Assembly (NCBI RefSeq): GCF_902170305.1
Contig: NZ_CABHWW010000011.1
Location: forward strand, 1 to 64,000
From: Yersinia alsatica
GTDB lineage: Bacteria > Pseudomonadota > Gammaproteobacteria > Enterobacterales > Enterobacteriaceae
Length of the DNA: 64,000 bases
Reading direction: 5' to 3'
Below are positions 42,635 to 53,298 of the stretch, piece after piece; the stretch's first letter is position 1; each line of letters begins with the position of its first letter. The notes under the pieces are model-generated. The model ran no database searches. It saw nothing but the letters and a program-made list of their open reading frames with translations, and was not told the DNA's origin. Both the position numbers and the translations under genes were made by a program.

Positions 42635-43153
42635 ATGGCTATGCCACGCAAACTGAAAATGATGAATGTGTTCCTGAACGGCTACAGCTATCAGGGCGTT
42701 GCCAAGTCAATCACGCTACCGAAGCTAACCCGCAAGCTGGAAAACTATCGCGGGGCGGGCATGAACGGCAGCGCACCGGTCGATCTCGGCCTCGACGATG
42801 ATGCCCTGTCAATGGAATGGTCGCTTGGTGGTTTCCCTGATGCGGTTATCTGGGAATTGTATGCTGCCACCGGTATCAATGCGGTACCGATTCGTTTTTC
42901 TGGTTCTTACCAGCGCGATGATAGTGGCGAAACGGTAGCTGTCGAAGTCGTGATGCGTGGCCGCCAGAAAGAGATCGACACTGGCGAAGGCAAAGAGGGA
43001 GAGGATACCGAAGCAAAAATCTCGGTGGTCTGCACTTACTATAAGCTGACGCTGGACGGTAAAGAGCTGGTCGAGATCGACACCCTCAATCTGATTGAGA
43101 AGGTGAATGGTGTTGATCGCCTCGAACAGCATCGCCGCAATATCGGCCTGTAA
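42635..43153 (+). CDS. FII: gpFII-like tail tube
   Basis: 172 aa: MPRKLKMMNVFLNGYSYQG start and LTRKLENYRGAGMNG block, as in P2 gpFII. Forms the inner tube inside the sheath. Confidence 0.95.
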   Translation: MAMPRKLKMMNVFLNGYSYQGVAKSITLPKLTRKLENYRGAGMNGSAPVDLGLDDDALSMEWSLGGFPDAVIWELYAATGINAVPIRFSGSYQRDDSGETVAVEVVMRGRQKEIDTGEGKEGEDTEAKISVVCTYYKLTLDGKELVEIDTLNLIEKVNGVDRLEQHRRNIGL

Positions 43154-43214
43154 CCTTTGCCCGGTCAGTCAGGCTGGCCGGTTTCCCCTGACAACTGAAT
43201 AAAACGAGAAAATC

Positions 43215-43493
43215 ATGACGAAAGAAAACGAGAATATCGTCACTTTGGAAAAACCGGTTAAACGCGGTGGGCAGGAAATTGCGAGCATCACCCTGATTAA
43301 ACCAACTACCGGAACGCTGCGTGGCGTCAGTCTGGCAGCAGTCGCTAATTCTGAAGTAGATGCACTGATTAAAGTATTGCCGCGCATGACCTCTCCGGCA
43401 CTGACTGAACAAGAAGTTGCCGCACTGGAGCTGCCTGACCTTGTGGCTCTGGCCGGTAAGGTTGTGGGTTTTTTATCGCCGAATTCGGTGTAG
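43215..43493 (+). CDS. E: gpE-like tail assembly chaperone
   Basis: 92 aa. In P2, gpE and its frameshift product E' are tape-measure chaperones. The gene ends NSV shortly after the slippery T-run at 43469-43475. Confidence 0.93.
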   Translation: MTKENENIVTLEKPVKRGGQEIASITLIKPTTGTLRGVSLAAVANSEVDALIKVLPRMTSPALTEQEVAALELPDLVALAGKVVGFLSPNSV

Positions 43494-43648
43494 TAGATTT
43501 CCCGAAGAAACTGTCGGTCGATGATTTGATGGCAGATATTGCCGTGATATTCCACTGGCCACCATCAGAGTTATATCCCCTGAGTCTGACCGAACTCATC
43601 ACATGGCGCGAAAAAGCGCTCCAAAGAAGTGGAAACACCCATGAGTAA
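43215..43648 (+). CDS. E': gpE+E' fusion by programmed -1 frameshift
   Basis: Heptamer T-TTT-TTA at 43469-43475 is in the correct phase of the E frame (codons GGT TTT TTA). A -1 shift continues FIAEFGVVDFPKKLSVDDLM and stays open to TAA 43646-43648, overlapping the T start. P2 produces E' in the same way. Confidence 0.85.
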
Positions 43649-46085
43649 CAACGTCAAGTTACAGGTATTACTCAAGGCTGTTGACCAGGCGACGCGCCCG
43701 TTTAAATCCATTCAGACAGCGAGTAAATCGCTGTCTGGGGATATTAGGGAAACGCAAAAATCATTACGTGAGCTAAGTGGTCAGGCATCCCGTATCGAGG
43801 GATTCCGTAAGACCAACGCACAGCTTGCCGTCACCGGTCAGGAGCTGAAAAGAGCAAAAGAAGAAGCCCGCGCGTTAGCTATTCAGTTTAGAAACACCGA
43901 ACAGCCGACCCGCGCACAGGCTCAAGCGATGGAGGCCGCACGCAAAAATGCCGCCGCTCTTCAGCTCAAACATAATAGCTTACGACAGGCGGTACAGCGC
44001 CAGCGTCAGGAACTCAGCCAGGCGGGCATTAATACACGCACATTGGCGGCAGATGAACGACGCCTAAAAACCGTCATCAGCGAAACCACGGCACAGCTCA
44101 ATCGTCAGCGTGAAGCACTGGCGCGAGTTAGTGCGCAACAGGCAAAACTCAACGCGGTAAAGCAGCGCTATCAGGCGGGTAAAGGGCTGGCGGGTAATGC
44201 AGCATCAATCGGGGCTGCTGGTGTCGGGATTGCAACTTCTGGCACGTTAGCCGGTGTTGCTCTGCTGAAATCCGGCTATGACTTTGCGCAGAAAAACGCC
44301 GAGTTACAGGCGGTGCTCGGCGTGGCAAAAGATTCGGTAGAAATGACCGCACTGCGTAAACAGGCGCGCCAGCTCGGTGACAATACCGCTGCCTCGGCTG
44401 ACGATGCTGCCAGCGCGCAGATTATTATCGCCAAAGCGGGCGGTGACGTGGACGCCATTCAGGCTGCGACGCCGGTCACGCTAAATATGGCGCTGGCGAA
44501 TCGACGCACGATGGAGGAAAACGCCGGATTGCTGATGGGGATGAAATCAGCCTTTCAGCTTTCAAACGATAAAGTCGCGCATATAGGTGACGTGATCTCA
44601 ATGGCCATGAATAAGACCGCCGCTAATTTTGATGGTCTCAGTGATGCGTTGACCTACGCCGCCCCGGTGGCGAAAAATGCGGGAGTCAGTATTGAAGAAA
44701 CGGCGGCCATGGTGGGCGCACTGCATGATGCAAAAATCACCGGTTCAATGGCGGGTACCGGGAGTCGTGCAGTATTGAGTCGCTTACAGGCACCGACCGG
44801 TAAGGCGTGGGATGCCATAAAAGAGCTGGGAGTAAAAACTGCCGACCCCAAAGGCAACACGCGGCCCATTATTACCATCCTAAAAGAAATGCAGGCCAGT
44901 TTTGAGAAAAATAAACTGGGTACTGCCCAGCGCGCCGAGTACATGAAAACCATCTTTGGCGAGGAAGCTAGCTCGGCCGCTGCGGTTTTAATGACCGCCG
45001 CGGCAAGCGGTAAACTAGACCAACTTACCGCTGTGTTTAAAGCCTCTGACGGCAAAACCGAGGAACTGGTCAACATTATGCAGGACAACCTCGGCGGCGA
45101 CTTTAAAGCATTTCAGTCGGCATATCAGGCTGTGGGGACTGACCTTTATGACCAGCAGGAGTCTTCACTGCGCAAGCTGGTACAAACGGCCACCCGATAT
45201 GTGTTGAAACTGGATCTCTGGATTCAGAAAAACCGAGGATTGGCTCAGACATTAGGCACTGTTGCTGCGGTGGCGCTTGGCGTTGTTGGCATGATTGGTG
45301 CCATTGGCCTCGTGGCGTGGCCAGTTATCACGGGTGTGAATGCCATTATCGCTGCGGTTGGCGCGCTAGGCACCGTGTTCACCTCGGTATGCGGTGCGAT
45401 TATGACTGCCATTGGTGCGATCAGTTGGCCGGTGGTGGCTGTTGTGGCAGCTATTGCCGCCGGAGCGTTACTTATCCGTAAATACTGGGAACCTATCAGC
45501 GCATTTTTTGGTGGTGTGATTGAAGGACTCAAGGCAGCATTTGCACCGGTCGGAGAAATGTTCGTGCCGCTTAAGCCGATGTTTGATTCTCTCGGCGAAG
45601 GCCTGCAAAAAGTCTGGCAGTGGTTTCAAAACCTCATTGCACCGGTGAAATCCAGTAAAGAAACACTCGACAGTTGCCGCAATGCAGGCGTGATATTTGG
45701 TCAGGCGCTGGCTGATGCGCTGATGCTGCCGCTCAATGTCTTTAACAAATTGCGCAGTGGTATTGATTGGGTGCTGGAAAAGCTCGGTGTTATCAATAAG
45801 GAATCCAGCACACTTGACCAAACTGCGACTAAAGCCAGTGCCGTGACGCAGGGCGGCTCCTACATTCCAGCGACCAGTACTTATGGTGGCTATCAGGCCT
45901 ATCAGCCAGTTACTGCACCTGCGGGTCGCTCTTACGTTGACCAGAGCAAAAACGATTACCACATCACGCTCTCTGGTGGTGTCTCCACTAGTGACAATTT
46001 TAACCGCCAACTCCGCGATGCTCTCGAACAACATGAAAGGGAAAAGCGCGCCCGTATGCGCGCCAGCATGACATTCGATGGATAA
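43641..46085 (+). CDS. T: gpT-like tape measure protein
   Basis: 814 aa (P2 815). Long N-terminal coiled coil (about 20-175), the tail tape-measure core (AAPVAKNAGVSIEETAAMVG and KITGSMAGTGSR), then hydrophobic segments (about 535-620). Sets tail length. ATG 43641 (MSNNVKLQV) matches P2-type starts and overlaps the E' stop. Confidence 0.95.
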   Translation: MSNNVKLQVLLKAVDQATRPFKSIQTASKSLSGDIRETQKSLRELSGQASRIEGFRKTNAQLAVTGQELKRAKEEARALAIQFRNTEQPTRAQAQAMEAARKNAAALQLKHNSLRQAVQRQRQELSQAGINTRTLAADERRLKTVISETTAQLNRQREALARVSAQQAKLNAVKQRYQAGKGLAGNAASIGAAGVGIATSGTLAGVALLKSGYDFAQKNAELQAVLGVAKDSVEMTALRKQARQLGDNTAASADDAASAQIIIAKAGGDVDAIQAATPVTLNMALANRRTMEENAGLLMGMKSAFQLSNDKVAHIGDVISMAMNKTAANFDGLSDALTYAAPVAKNAGVSIEETAAMVGALHDAKITGSMAGTGSRAVLSRLQAPTGKAWDAIKELGVKTADPKGNTRPIITILKEMQASFEKNKLGTAQRAEYMKTIFGEEASSAAAVLMTAAASGKLDQLTAVFKASDGKTEELVNIMQDNLGGDFKAFQSAYQAVGTDLYDQQESSLRKLVQTATRYVLKLDLWIQKNRGLAQTLGTVAAVALGVVGMIGAIGLVAWPVITGVNAIIAAVGALGTVFTSVCGAIMTAIGAISWPVVAVVAAIAAGALLIRKYWEPISAFFGGVIEGLKAAFAPVGEMFVPLKPMFDSLGEGLQKVWQWFQNLIAPVKSSKETLDSCRNAGVIFGQALADALMLPLNVFNKLRSGIDWVLEKLGVINKESSTLDQTATKASAVTQGGSYIPATSTYGGYQAYQPVTAPAGRSYVDQSKNDYHITLSGGVSTSDNFNRQLRDALEQHEREKRARMRASMTFDG

Positions 46086-46099
46086 GGAGATAACACACC

Positions 46100-46579
46100 A
46101 TGATGCTCGCACTCGGTATGTTTATTTTTATGCGTCAGACACTGCCCTACCAGAATTTTCAGCGTAATGCGGAGTATCGCTGGCCGTCTAATAGTCGGGT
46201 TGGTCAGCGTGATGCTTTTCAATTTCTTGGGATTGGCGAGGAGAAAATCACACTTGGGGGTGTGCTTTATCCCGAACTCACTGGCGGCAAAATGACCATG
46301 ACCACACTTAGACTGATGGCAGAAGAAGGCCGTGCATGGCCGTTACTGGATGGTTCCGGCACAATTTATGGCATGTATGTCATCAATAATGTAAGCGAAA
46401 CCGGTAGCGTGTTTTTTGCTGACGGTACTCCGCGCAAAATCGATTTTACGCTAACGCTCTCCCGCGTGGATGAATCACTTGCAGCGCTATATGGCGATAT
46501 AGGTAAACAGAGCAAAACTCTCATCGGCAATAACGGCGATATGGTCGCAAAACTGGCTGGCGCAGTGGGGGCGAGTTAA
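46100..46579 (+). CDS. U: gpU-like tail terminator / assembly protein
   Basis: 159 aa, P2 gpU family: MFIFMRQTLPYQNFQRN and FQFLGIGEEKITLGGVLYPE. Overlaps D by one base (TAATG). Confidence 0.95.
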   Translation: MMLALGMFIFMRQTLPYQNFQRNAEYRWPSNSRVGQRDAFQFLGIGEEKITLGGVLYPELTGGKMTMTTLRLMAEEGRAWPLLDGSGTIYGMYVINNVSETGSVFFADGTPRKIDFTLTLSRVDESLAALYGDIGKQSKTLIGNNGDMVAKLAGAVGAS

Positions 46580-47739
46580 TGTTAGATGTGCTGACAAAAG
46601 ATGCGGGTAACATATTGATGCCGGATTTTATGTTAACGCTTGATAATCGTGATATTACCGGCAATATCAGCAACCGCTTGATAAATCTAACCCTGACTGA
46701 TAATCGCGGCTTTGAAGCCGATCAGCTTGATATTGAGCTTGATGACGCCGACGGACGAGTTGAGTTGCCGCTACGCGGTGCAGTTTTGACGTTGTTTCTC
46801 GGCTGGAAAGGATTTGCGCTGATCGGTAAAGGTAGCTTTACCGTTGATGAAGTGGAACATCGCGGTGCACCGGATACCGTGACCATCCGTGCCAGAAGTG
46901 CAGATTTTCGTGGCACGCTAAATTCCAGACGCGAGCAATCATGGCATGACACCACGCTCGGCGTTATCGTTGAAACCATCGCCACGCGTAACAAACTCGT
47001 TGCCAGCGTCACTCCAGCATTAGCCTCAATTAAAATTCCGCATATTGACCAGTCGCAAGAGTCCGACGCCAAATTCCTCACTCGCCTTGCAGAACGCAAC
47101 GGGGGCGAGGTTTCCATCAAAGCGGGGAAGCTATTGTTTCTTATAGCTGGTTGCGGCGTCACTGCTAGCGGCAAACCTATTCCGCAAGTCACCATCACCC
47201 GCCGCGACGGCGACCGACATCAGTTTGCCATCGCTGATCGGGGCGCTTACACCGGTGTTACAGCAAAGTGGTTACACACCAAAGATCCGAAGCCGCAAAA
47301 GCAAAAAGTGAAGCTCCAACGCAAGCCAAAAGAACAGCATTTAAGGGCGTTACAACACCCCAAGGCGAAACCGGTAACGAAGAAAAAAACTACCAAAGAG
47401 CAGCAAGCGCGCAAGGGTGAATATATGGTGGGTGAAGCTGATAACGTGTTTGCCCTAACGACGGTCTATGCCACAAAAGCACAAGCCATGCGCGCCGCTC
47501 AGGCAAAATGGGATAAATTACAACGTGGTGTGGCTGAGTTTTCTATTACTTTGGCCATTGGCAGGCCCGAGCTATACCCGGAAACCCCCGTCAAAGTGAA
47601 GGGATTTAAGCCAGTGATCGATAACCAGCCGTGGATAATTACTAAAGTTATTCATTCGCTCAATAATAGCGGTTATACGACAAACCTCGAACTTGAAGTT
47701 CTACTATCAGATATGAGCTATGAAGCTATTGATGGATAA
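46579..47739 (+). CDS. D: gpD-like tail hub / late control protein
   Basis: 386 aa (P2 387). Complete counterpart of the truncated gene at 1-869. Contains the GpD/gp27-like hub fold with LTLTDNRGFEADQLDIELDD and the Lys-rich linker around 265-295. Last structural gene. Confidence 0.96.
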   Translation: MLDVLTKDAGNILMPDFMLTLDNRDITGNISNRLINLTLTDNRGFEADQLDIELDDADGRVELPLRGAVLTLFLGWKGFALIGKGSFTVDEVEHRGAPDTVTIRARSADFRGTLNSRREQSWHDTTLGVIVETIATRNKLVASVTPALASIKIPHIDQSQESDAKFLTRLAERNGGEVSIKAGKLLFLIAGCGVTASGKPIPQVTITRRDGDRHQFAIADRGAYTGVTAKWLHTKDPKPQKQKVKLQRKPKEQHLRALQHPKAKPVTKKKTTKEQQARKGEYMVGEADNVFALTTVYATKAQAMRAAQAKWDKLQRGVAEFSITLAIGRPELYPETPVKVKGFKPVIDNQPWIITKVIHSLNNSGYTTNLELEVLLSDMSYEAIDG

Positions 47740-47822
47740 CTTGTTGAATACAAACAGATGATTTATTCATTTGAATAATTTAAAATAGTTAATAAGCTCA
47801 AATGAACGTTGAGGTGTTTATT

Positions 47823-48041
47823 ATGATGCGATGCCCTATTTGCCGTTGCACAGCGCATACTCGATCCAGTCGTGAAATATCTGCCGAAACTAAAGAGAGA
47901 TATAATCAGTGTACCAATATTAATTGCGGACATACATTCATTACAATGGAGACATTTATTCGCTCTATTATGACTCCGGGTGTTATTAATAAAGTTCCGC
48001 CACATTCAACTGCTCAAGGACAATCAACGCTCAATTTCTAA
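47823..48041 (+). CDS. ogr: Ogr-type late gene activator
   Basis: 72 aa: CPICRC start (C-x2-C) and CTNINC (C-x4-C) zinc finger. Start at ATG 47823 (MMRCP) after a GAGGTG site; the frame extends to 47802. Activates the late operons via the CTGTTGTGTCAG boxes. Similar to the ogr at 958. Confidence 0.95.
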   Translation: MMRCPICRCTAHTRSSREISAETKERYNQCTNINCGHTFITMETFIRSIMTPGVINKVPPHSTAQGQSTLNF

Positions 48042-48063
48042 TTATATTATTTGGCTAAAAAAC

Positions 48064-48090
48064 AACCTGCGAACTCGCGGGTTTTTTAGC
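48064..48090 (+). terminator. Terminator after ogr
   Basis: AACCTGCG-aact-CGCGGGTT hairpin followed by TTTTTT. Confidence 0.8.
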
Positions 48091-48119
48091 GTCAAAATAT
48101 CGTCATTGCCACAGATTTC

Positions 48120-48138
48120 TGTCGCCATTTTGTCGCCA
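48120..48138. repeat. TGTCGCCA pair with 11-bp period, candidate integrase arm site
   Basis: TGTCGCCA at 48120-48127 and 48131-48138, 58 bp inside attR. See the matching pair near attL. Confidence 0.55.
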
Positions 48139-48192
48139 CTGATTTTAGGGGATTCAAACGAGGATTTTGTAATTTATTGATATTTCGGGGTT

Positions 48193-48654
<462 letters not shown>

Positions 48655-48663
48655 ATGGGAAAG

Positions 48664-50091
48664 ATGGTAGACCAATCCAAGATAGTGGCAGAACCGCTGC
48701 CGGAACCTGAAGAGCACCTTCAACGAAGTCTCTCCAACCGCCATATTCAGTTAATTGCTATTGGCGGTGCCATAGGTACCGGTTTGTTTATGGGTTCGGG
48801 TAAAACCATCAGCCTTGCCGGGCCGTCGATCATCTTCGTCTATATGATAATCGGCTTTATGTTGTTTTTCGTGATGCGTGCAATGGGTGAATTGCTGCTC
48901 TCGAATCTAAAATATAAGTCATTCAGTGATTTTGCCGCGGATTTACTTGGCCCCTGGGCCGGTTTTTTCACTGGCTGGACTTACTGGTTTTGTTGGGTCA
49001 TCACCGGCATCGCTGATGTTGTCGCCATCACCGCTTATGCGCAATTCTGGTTCCCCGGGTTCTCCCAATGGGTCGCCTCATTGTTAGTGGTTTTACTGTT
49101 GCTCTCACTGAATTTGGCAACCGTAAAAATGTTCGGTGAGATGGAGTTTTGGTTCGCCATGATTAAAATCGTGGCAATCGTGGCGCTAATCTTTGCTGGC
49201 CTGACTATGGTGTTGATGAGCTATCAGTCCCCTTCGGGCACCACGGCGTCATTTACTCACTTATGGAATGACGGTGGGATGTTCCCGAAAGGAATCAGTG
49301 GCTTCTTCGCCGGTTTCCAAATAGCAGTCTTTGCCTTTGTTGGTATTGAGTTAGTCGGGACCACCGCGGCAGAAACCAAAGATCCTGAAGTGGTATTACC
49401 GCGCGCGATTAACTCCATTCCTATCCGCATAATCATGTTCTATGTTTTCTCATTGATTATGATTATGTCAGTGACCCCGTGGAGTTCCGTGGTTGCCGAT
49501 AAGAGCCCCTTTGTTGAGTTATTCGTTCTGGTCGGGCTACCCGCTGCCGCCAGTGTGATTAACTTTGTGGTATTGACCTCTGCGGCCTCGTCAGCCAATA
49601 GCGGCGTGTTCTCCACCAGCCGCATGTTGTTCGGCTTGGCGAAAGAAGGCGATGCGCCAAAGCAATTTGGCAAATTATCACGTCGCTCTGTTCCCGCTTC
49701 CGGCCTGACATTCTCCTGTATTTGTCTGCTCGGCGGCGTGGTACTTATCTACTTGATTCCAAACGTCATGACCGTGTTTACGTTGGTCACTACCGTGTCA
49801 GCAATTTTGTTTATGTTCGTCTGGACCATTATTCTGTGCTCTTATTTGGTGTACCGCAAAAGACGCCCAGCACTGCATAAAAAATCCATCTACAAAATGC
49901 CAGCCGGTATCTTTATGTCTTGGGTATGTATGGCGTTCTTCGCCTTTGTGTTGGTGCTGTTAACGCTGGAAAGTGATACCCGTCAGGCGCTGATAGTGAC
50001 GCCGCTGTGGTTTGTCATTTTGACCATCGGTTATATCACATTGAAAAAACGCAGAGCCCGCCTGTACGACAGCAAGATCACTAAATTGTAA
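48664..50091 (+). CDS. cycA: D-serine/D-alanine/glycine:H+ symporter
   Basis: 475 aa APC-family permease with 12 predicted membrane segments, matching E. coli CycA (470 aa) over nearly its whole length (RHIQLIAIGGAIGTGLFMGS; GFFAGFQIAVFAFVGIELVG). Start by homology is MVDQSK at 48664; an upstream ATG at 48655 has a better-spaced AGGA site and would add three residues. The unusual feature is the tetranucleotide tract upstream. Confidence 0.95.
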   Translation: MVDQSKIVAEPLPEPEEHLQRSLSNRHIQLIAIGGAIGTGLFMGSGKTISLAGPSIIFVYMIIGFMLFFVMRAMGELLLSNLKYKSFSDFAADLLGPWAGFFTGWTYWFCWVITGIADVVAITAYAQFWFPGFSQWVASLLVVLLLLSLNLATVKMFGEMEFWFAMIKIVAIVALIFAGLTMVLMSYQSPSGTTASFTHLWNDGGMFPKGISGFFAGFQIAVFAFVGIELVGTTAAETKDPEVVLPRAINSIPIRIIMFYVFSLIMIMSVTPWSSVVADKSPFVELFVLVGLPAAASVINFVVLTSAASSANSGVFSTSRMLFGLAKEGDAPKQFGKLSRRSVPASGLTFSCICLLGGVVLIYLIPNVMTVFTLVTTVSAILFMFVWTIILCSYLVYRKRRPALHKKSIYKMPAGIFMSWVCMAFFAFVLVLLTLESDTRQALIVTPLWFVILTIGYITLKKRRARLYDSKITKL

Positions 50092-50106
50092 TCATCACTG
50101 CCTAGC

Positions 50107-50133
50107 CCGGCGTCAGTACTTTTCTGACGCCGG
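50107..50133 (+). terminator. Hairpin after cycA
   Basis: CCGGCGTCAG and CTGACGCCGG, a perfect 10-bp stem with a 7-nt loop. No T run follows, so it may be a bidirectional or RNA-stabilising structure. Confidence 0.5.
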
Positions 50134-50286
50134 TGCTAACCCTTAACCCCATCACGCCAGACAATCCCCCAAGCTAAAGAGTGGCTGTTACCCACTTTAT
50201 CCCGTGGCAATAGAGAAAAGACATTGCAAACCCCGGTGACTACCATCATTGGCTATGATTCGGTTTTTTATAATGCCTTACTCAGA

Positions 50287-51096
50287 CTATGGGGCGGTTA
50301 TTGCTTCACGTAACCGGCGCGGAGTTAAACCAAAATGCTGCTGAAAACGCGAGGTAAAACGAGACGGCGAGATATAACCGTGCTGTGCCGCAATCTCCCC
50401 TATCGACAGTGATGTGGTTTGCAGTGCATGCAACGCGCAGCCCATGCGAACTTCCTCCAGAATCCCCCTGAACTGCCGCTCTTCTTGCATCAGCTTGCGC
50501 CGCAAAGTGGAGTCTCCCATATGCAGCGCTTGCGCGACATCACTCACACTCCAGTCACGGGCCGGATCGAGCAAGAAAATTTGTTGCACCTGTTCAGCCA
50601 GTTTATCTCGGCGATCGATCAATAATGGCCCTGCTTGCCCAGCCAGATGGAGCGCCAATAAAACCCCCATGGCAGAGTGCTGTAACAATACATTGGGTGC
50701 CTGACTTTTTAGGTTGAGCAATAAAGATTCCCATGCTCGATGGGTATCGGCATCCAGAGGAACACATAAAGAAGCGCTGGTTACCGGTGTGACGGCCTGC
50801 GCGCCGTACCATTGACGAAACTGGCGCAGTAACTCTGGTGGCAGATAAACCATATCCGAACAGTAATGGCCCCGATCGGGGGTATTGGCGATACTGACTT
50901 CAGCACCAGCAGGGAATAAAATAAGTGTTGATTGCCCGGCGTTGGCGGCCTGTGCTCCCCATTGCACCAATTTACTGCCTTGGCGAACATGACACAGCGC
51001 TGGCGCAAATACTGTCACCCGATGCAACGTGTGTGCACGGCGGGCCACAATCTCAGCACTGGAGATGGTCATCTGGCGGTGGTTTATCTGCTGCAT
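50287..51096 (-). CDS. AraC-family transcriptional regulator
   Basis: 269 aa. An N-terminal cupin-like sensor (about 1-150) and a C-terminal double helix-turn-helix: WSVSDVAQALHMGDSTLRRKL (about 192-212) and SIGEIAAQHGYISPSRFTSRF (about 237-257). Effector unknown. It lies next to the PEBP gene on the same strand, 23 bp downstream of it. Confidence 0.9.
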   Translation of the reverse strand: MQQINHRQMTISSAEIVARRAHTLHRVTVFAPALCHVRQGSKLVQWGAQAANAGQSTLILFPAGAEVSIANTPDRGHYCSDMVYLPPELLRQFRQWYGAQAVTPVTSASLCVPLDADTHRAWESLLLNLKSQAPNVLLQHSAMGVLLALHLAGQAGPLLIDRRDKLAEQVQQIFLLDPARDWSVSDVAQALHMGDSTLRRKLMQEERQFRGILEEVRMGCALHALQTTSLSIGEIAAQHGYISPSRFTSRFQQHFGLTPRRLREAITAP

Positions 51097-51119
51097 ACGT
51101 TTTACTCTTGGATTAGAGG

Positions 51120-51680
51120 CTAACGGCCATAGGTCGTGACCAGTTCCGCTTTCGAAATGACGTTGCTGTTAAGCATAAAGCCCACCAATGCGCCGCTAGC
51201 ATCACTGTTCAATGGCAATTTGTCTGTTTTCAATGCCCAGACGGTGAACTGGTAACGGTGGGGCTTATCTCCTGCTGGCGGGCAAGCACCACCAAATCCG
51301 GCATAGCCGAAGTCATTGCGCCCCTGCACGGCACCTTGGGGTAAGCTGCCGGTCGCCTCATTATCGCTGCGCTGCCCTGCATTGGTTGCCAATTCATGGA
51401 CATTGGCCGGAATATTCACCACCGTCCAATGCCACCAGCCGCTGCCTGTTGGCGCGTCAGGATCATAAGCCGTGATAGCAAAGCTTTTCGTCCCTGCCGG
51501 AGCACCCTGCCATGAAAGCTGTGGCGATTGATTCTCACCCGCGCAGCCAAATCCGTTAAAAACCTGCTGATTTTGCAGCGGTTTCCCGGCTGGCATATCC
51601 CGGCTTTTCACGCTAAAAGTGTGCGCCTGAGCTGATAATGAAACCGCAATGATAGCCAAAGACAGTGCTATTTTTTTCAT
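51120..51680 (-). CDS. YbhB/YbcL-family PEBP protein, exported
   Basis: 186 aa with a signal peptide (KKIALSLAIIAVSLSAQA, cleaved after about residue 19) and the PEBP fold: FGCAGENQSPQLSWQGAP, FAITAYDPDAPTGSGWWHW and GGACPPAGDKPHRYQF, including the ligand-pocket DPDAP and HRY residues. Also called Raf-kinase-inhibitor-like; bacterial role unclear. AGGAGA precedes the ATG. Confidence 0.92.
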   Translation of the reverse strand: MKKIALSLAIIAVSLSAQAHTFSVKSRDMPAGKPLQNQQVFNGFGCAGENQSPQLSWQGAPAGTKSFAITAYDPDAPTGSGWWHWTVVNIPANVHELATNAGQRSDNEATGSLPQGAVQGRNDFGYAGFGGACPPAGDKPHRYQFTVWALKTDKLPLNSDASGALVGFMLNSNVISKAELVTTYGR

Positions 51681-51806
51681 GTTCGTTCTCCTGTGAGGTA
51701 AGTTGCCAGCTTACGCAAACAGGCTCTGTCACATTGTGCCATAACGCTCTTATATTATGCCAAAAAGCTCAATATAGAGCGTTACCGATCTTTTTATTCG
51801 ACGGAA

Positions 51807-52985
51807 TTATTCAATATATAGCTGCCCCCCCTGCCAAGACATCTGTGTCACTGCGGATGTAGCCGTGCCGCCGGTGGTTTCGCCACCAACCAAAATCAAT
51901 TTATCACCATCTTGAATAGAAACACCGTAACCCAGTGGTTGAGGTAATTTGCCAGCCAACTGCCACTGGTTATTCACCCGGGCATAAATCAGTTGCTGCC
52001 ACTGTTTTTTCAGCCCTTTGTGAGCATATAACTGACCGGCATTGAATTGCTGCCAGGCCCCGGGGAAGTTAGCCCCCCCCGCCACCAGCAGCACATTATT
52101 GCTGCTGCCGGAAAATGCTCCGGCCAATCCTTCTTGAACGACACCTTTTTTAGCACTCATTAAATCTGGCTGTTGTTGCCAGGCCAGTTCGGCCCCCTGC
52201 TTTTTCCCTTGCCATACCGCAGCGGTTCGTAACCCGGGCTTAATTTCGCCATTTATTAATATCAAGTTGTCATTCATAACAGTGATTGCCGATCCTGCCG
52301 TGCCTAAAAATGGTACCTGACCACCGCTCTTCCATTGATTTTTGCTCGGCTCATAAATCAGGACATCGCGGTTATAAAAATAGTCGGCTGGAGCTTGCTC
52401 AAAATAGGCATCAATAACCGCATTTTTTTGTGTTTCATTACTTCCCGCAGCAGCAAGATCCGCGAAGTAACCGTCAAAAATGGCTTTGTTTACCCCACCC
52501 AATAACAGCGCTTGGGAACCATCTAATGTGGTCGCGGCAGTTCCTACCAAACCACGGGGTGCGCGGGTGGCCAACTGCTGCCATTGATTGGTTTGCGGAT
52601 CAAATCGATAGACATCATTGAGCGCCTGTACCTGAGTATCACTGGCGCTATTTTTACCCACACCGCCAAAGACATACAGCTTTCCATCCAGTGTTACCGC
52701 TACCGCCTGCTCGCGCGGTTGACCGGGGAAATCTGCTATTTTTTGCCAGCCACCACTGGCGTTATCTGTATCAAGGCGAAACCACGACTGACCGGCACTG
52801 CCCAAGCCAACATATAAATTGTTATCTATCCGCGCACCGGTACCATACTTAAAGGGGACTGGCACATCGGGATAACGTTCAGCATTGGCATAAGGTAAAG
52901 AGAGCGAGAGCATTAGCGTCAAGGCGCTAAACAAGACTATTTTGCTACTCACGGGTTTCTTATATTGATGATATATCTGAGTCAT
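51807..52985 (-). CDS. nanM: N-acetylneuraminate epimerase (mutarotase)
   Basis: 392 aa. Exported (signal peptide ending LPYANA at about residue 35) beta-propeller protein with Kelch-type repeats, each containing a YVFGG / LLLGG / LLVAGG strand. It matches NanM/YjhT, which converts alpha- to beta-N-acetylneuraminate in the periplasm for uptake. GAGGAA precedes ATG 52985. Neither nanC nor nan catabolic genes are in the window, so it stands alone here. Confidence 0.88.
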   Translation of the reverse strand: MTQIYHQYKKPVSSKIVLFSALTLMLSLSLPYANAERYPDVPVPFKYGTGARIDNNLYVGLGSAGQSWFRLDTDNASGGWQKIADFPGQPREQAVAVTLDGKLYVFGGVGKNSASDTQVQALNDVYRFDPQTNQWQQLATRAPRGLVGTAATTLDGSQALLLGGVNKAIFDGYFADLAAAGSNETQKNAVIDAYFEQAPADYFYNRDVLIYEPSKNQWKSGGQVPFLGTAGSAITVMNDNLILINGEIKPGLRTAAVWQGKKQGAELAWQQQPDLMSAKKGVVQEGLAGAFSGSSNNVLLVAGGANFPGAWQQFNAGQLYAHKGLKKQWQQLIYARVNNQWQLAGKLPQPLGYGVSIQDGDKLILVGGETTGGTATSAVTQMSWQGGQLYIE

Positions 52986-53298
52986 TCGCGGTGTTCCTCA
53001 TTAATCAATAGTTTTGACGCTGTGTGTTGGGGATGGTGAAAATAAAACTCCATATTTAAAAGCAAAGTGGAGTTTAACTGCCATTGAAATTATAATCCGT
53101 ACTCAGCACTGTCAATGCGAATGACATATAACTGTGATAAATACCCCAGAGGTCAGATTTTGGTGAGATAGCCCGATGATTAACCGGCCACAACCGCTGG
53201 CGGGAAGATGTCGGGTTATTGTCTGGTTACTGTCGTGGTGGTGTAGCCTGCTTGCGCATAGGGTTATTGGTGACCTTCTAACCCCAGGAGAACTTAAG
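52986..53298. other. Intergenic, divergent promoters of nanM and XRE gene
   Basis: About 310 bp. No supported gene; the in-frame extension upstream of the XRE start (from 53176) lacks family similarity. Confidence 0.4.
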
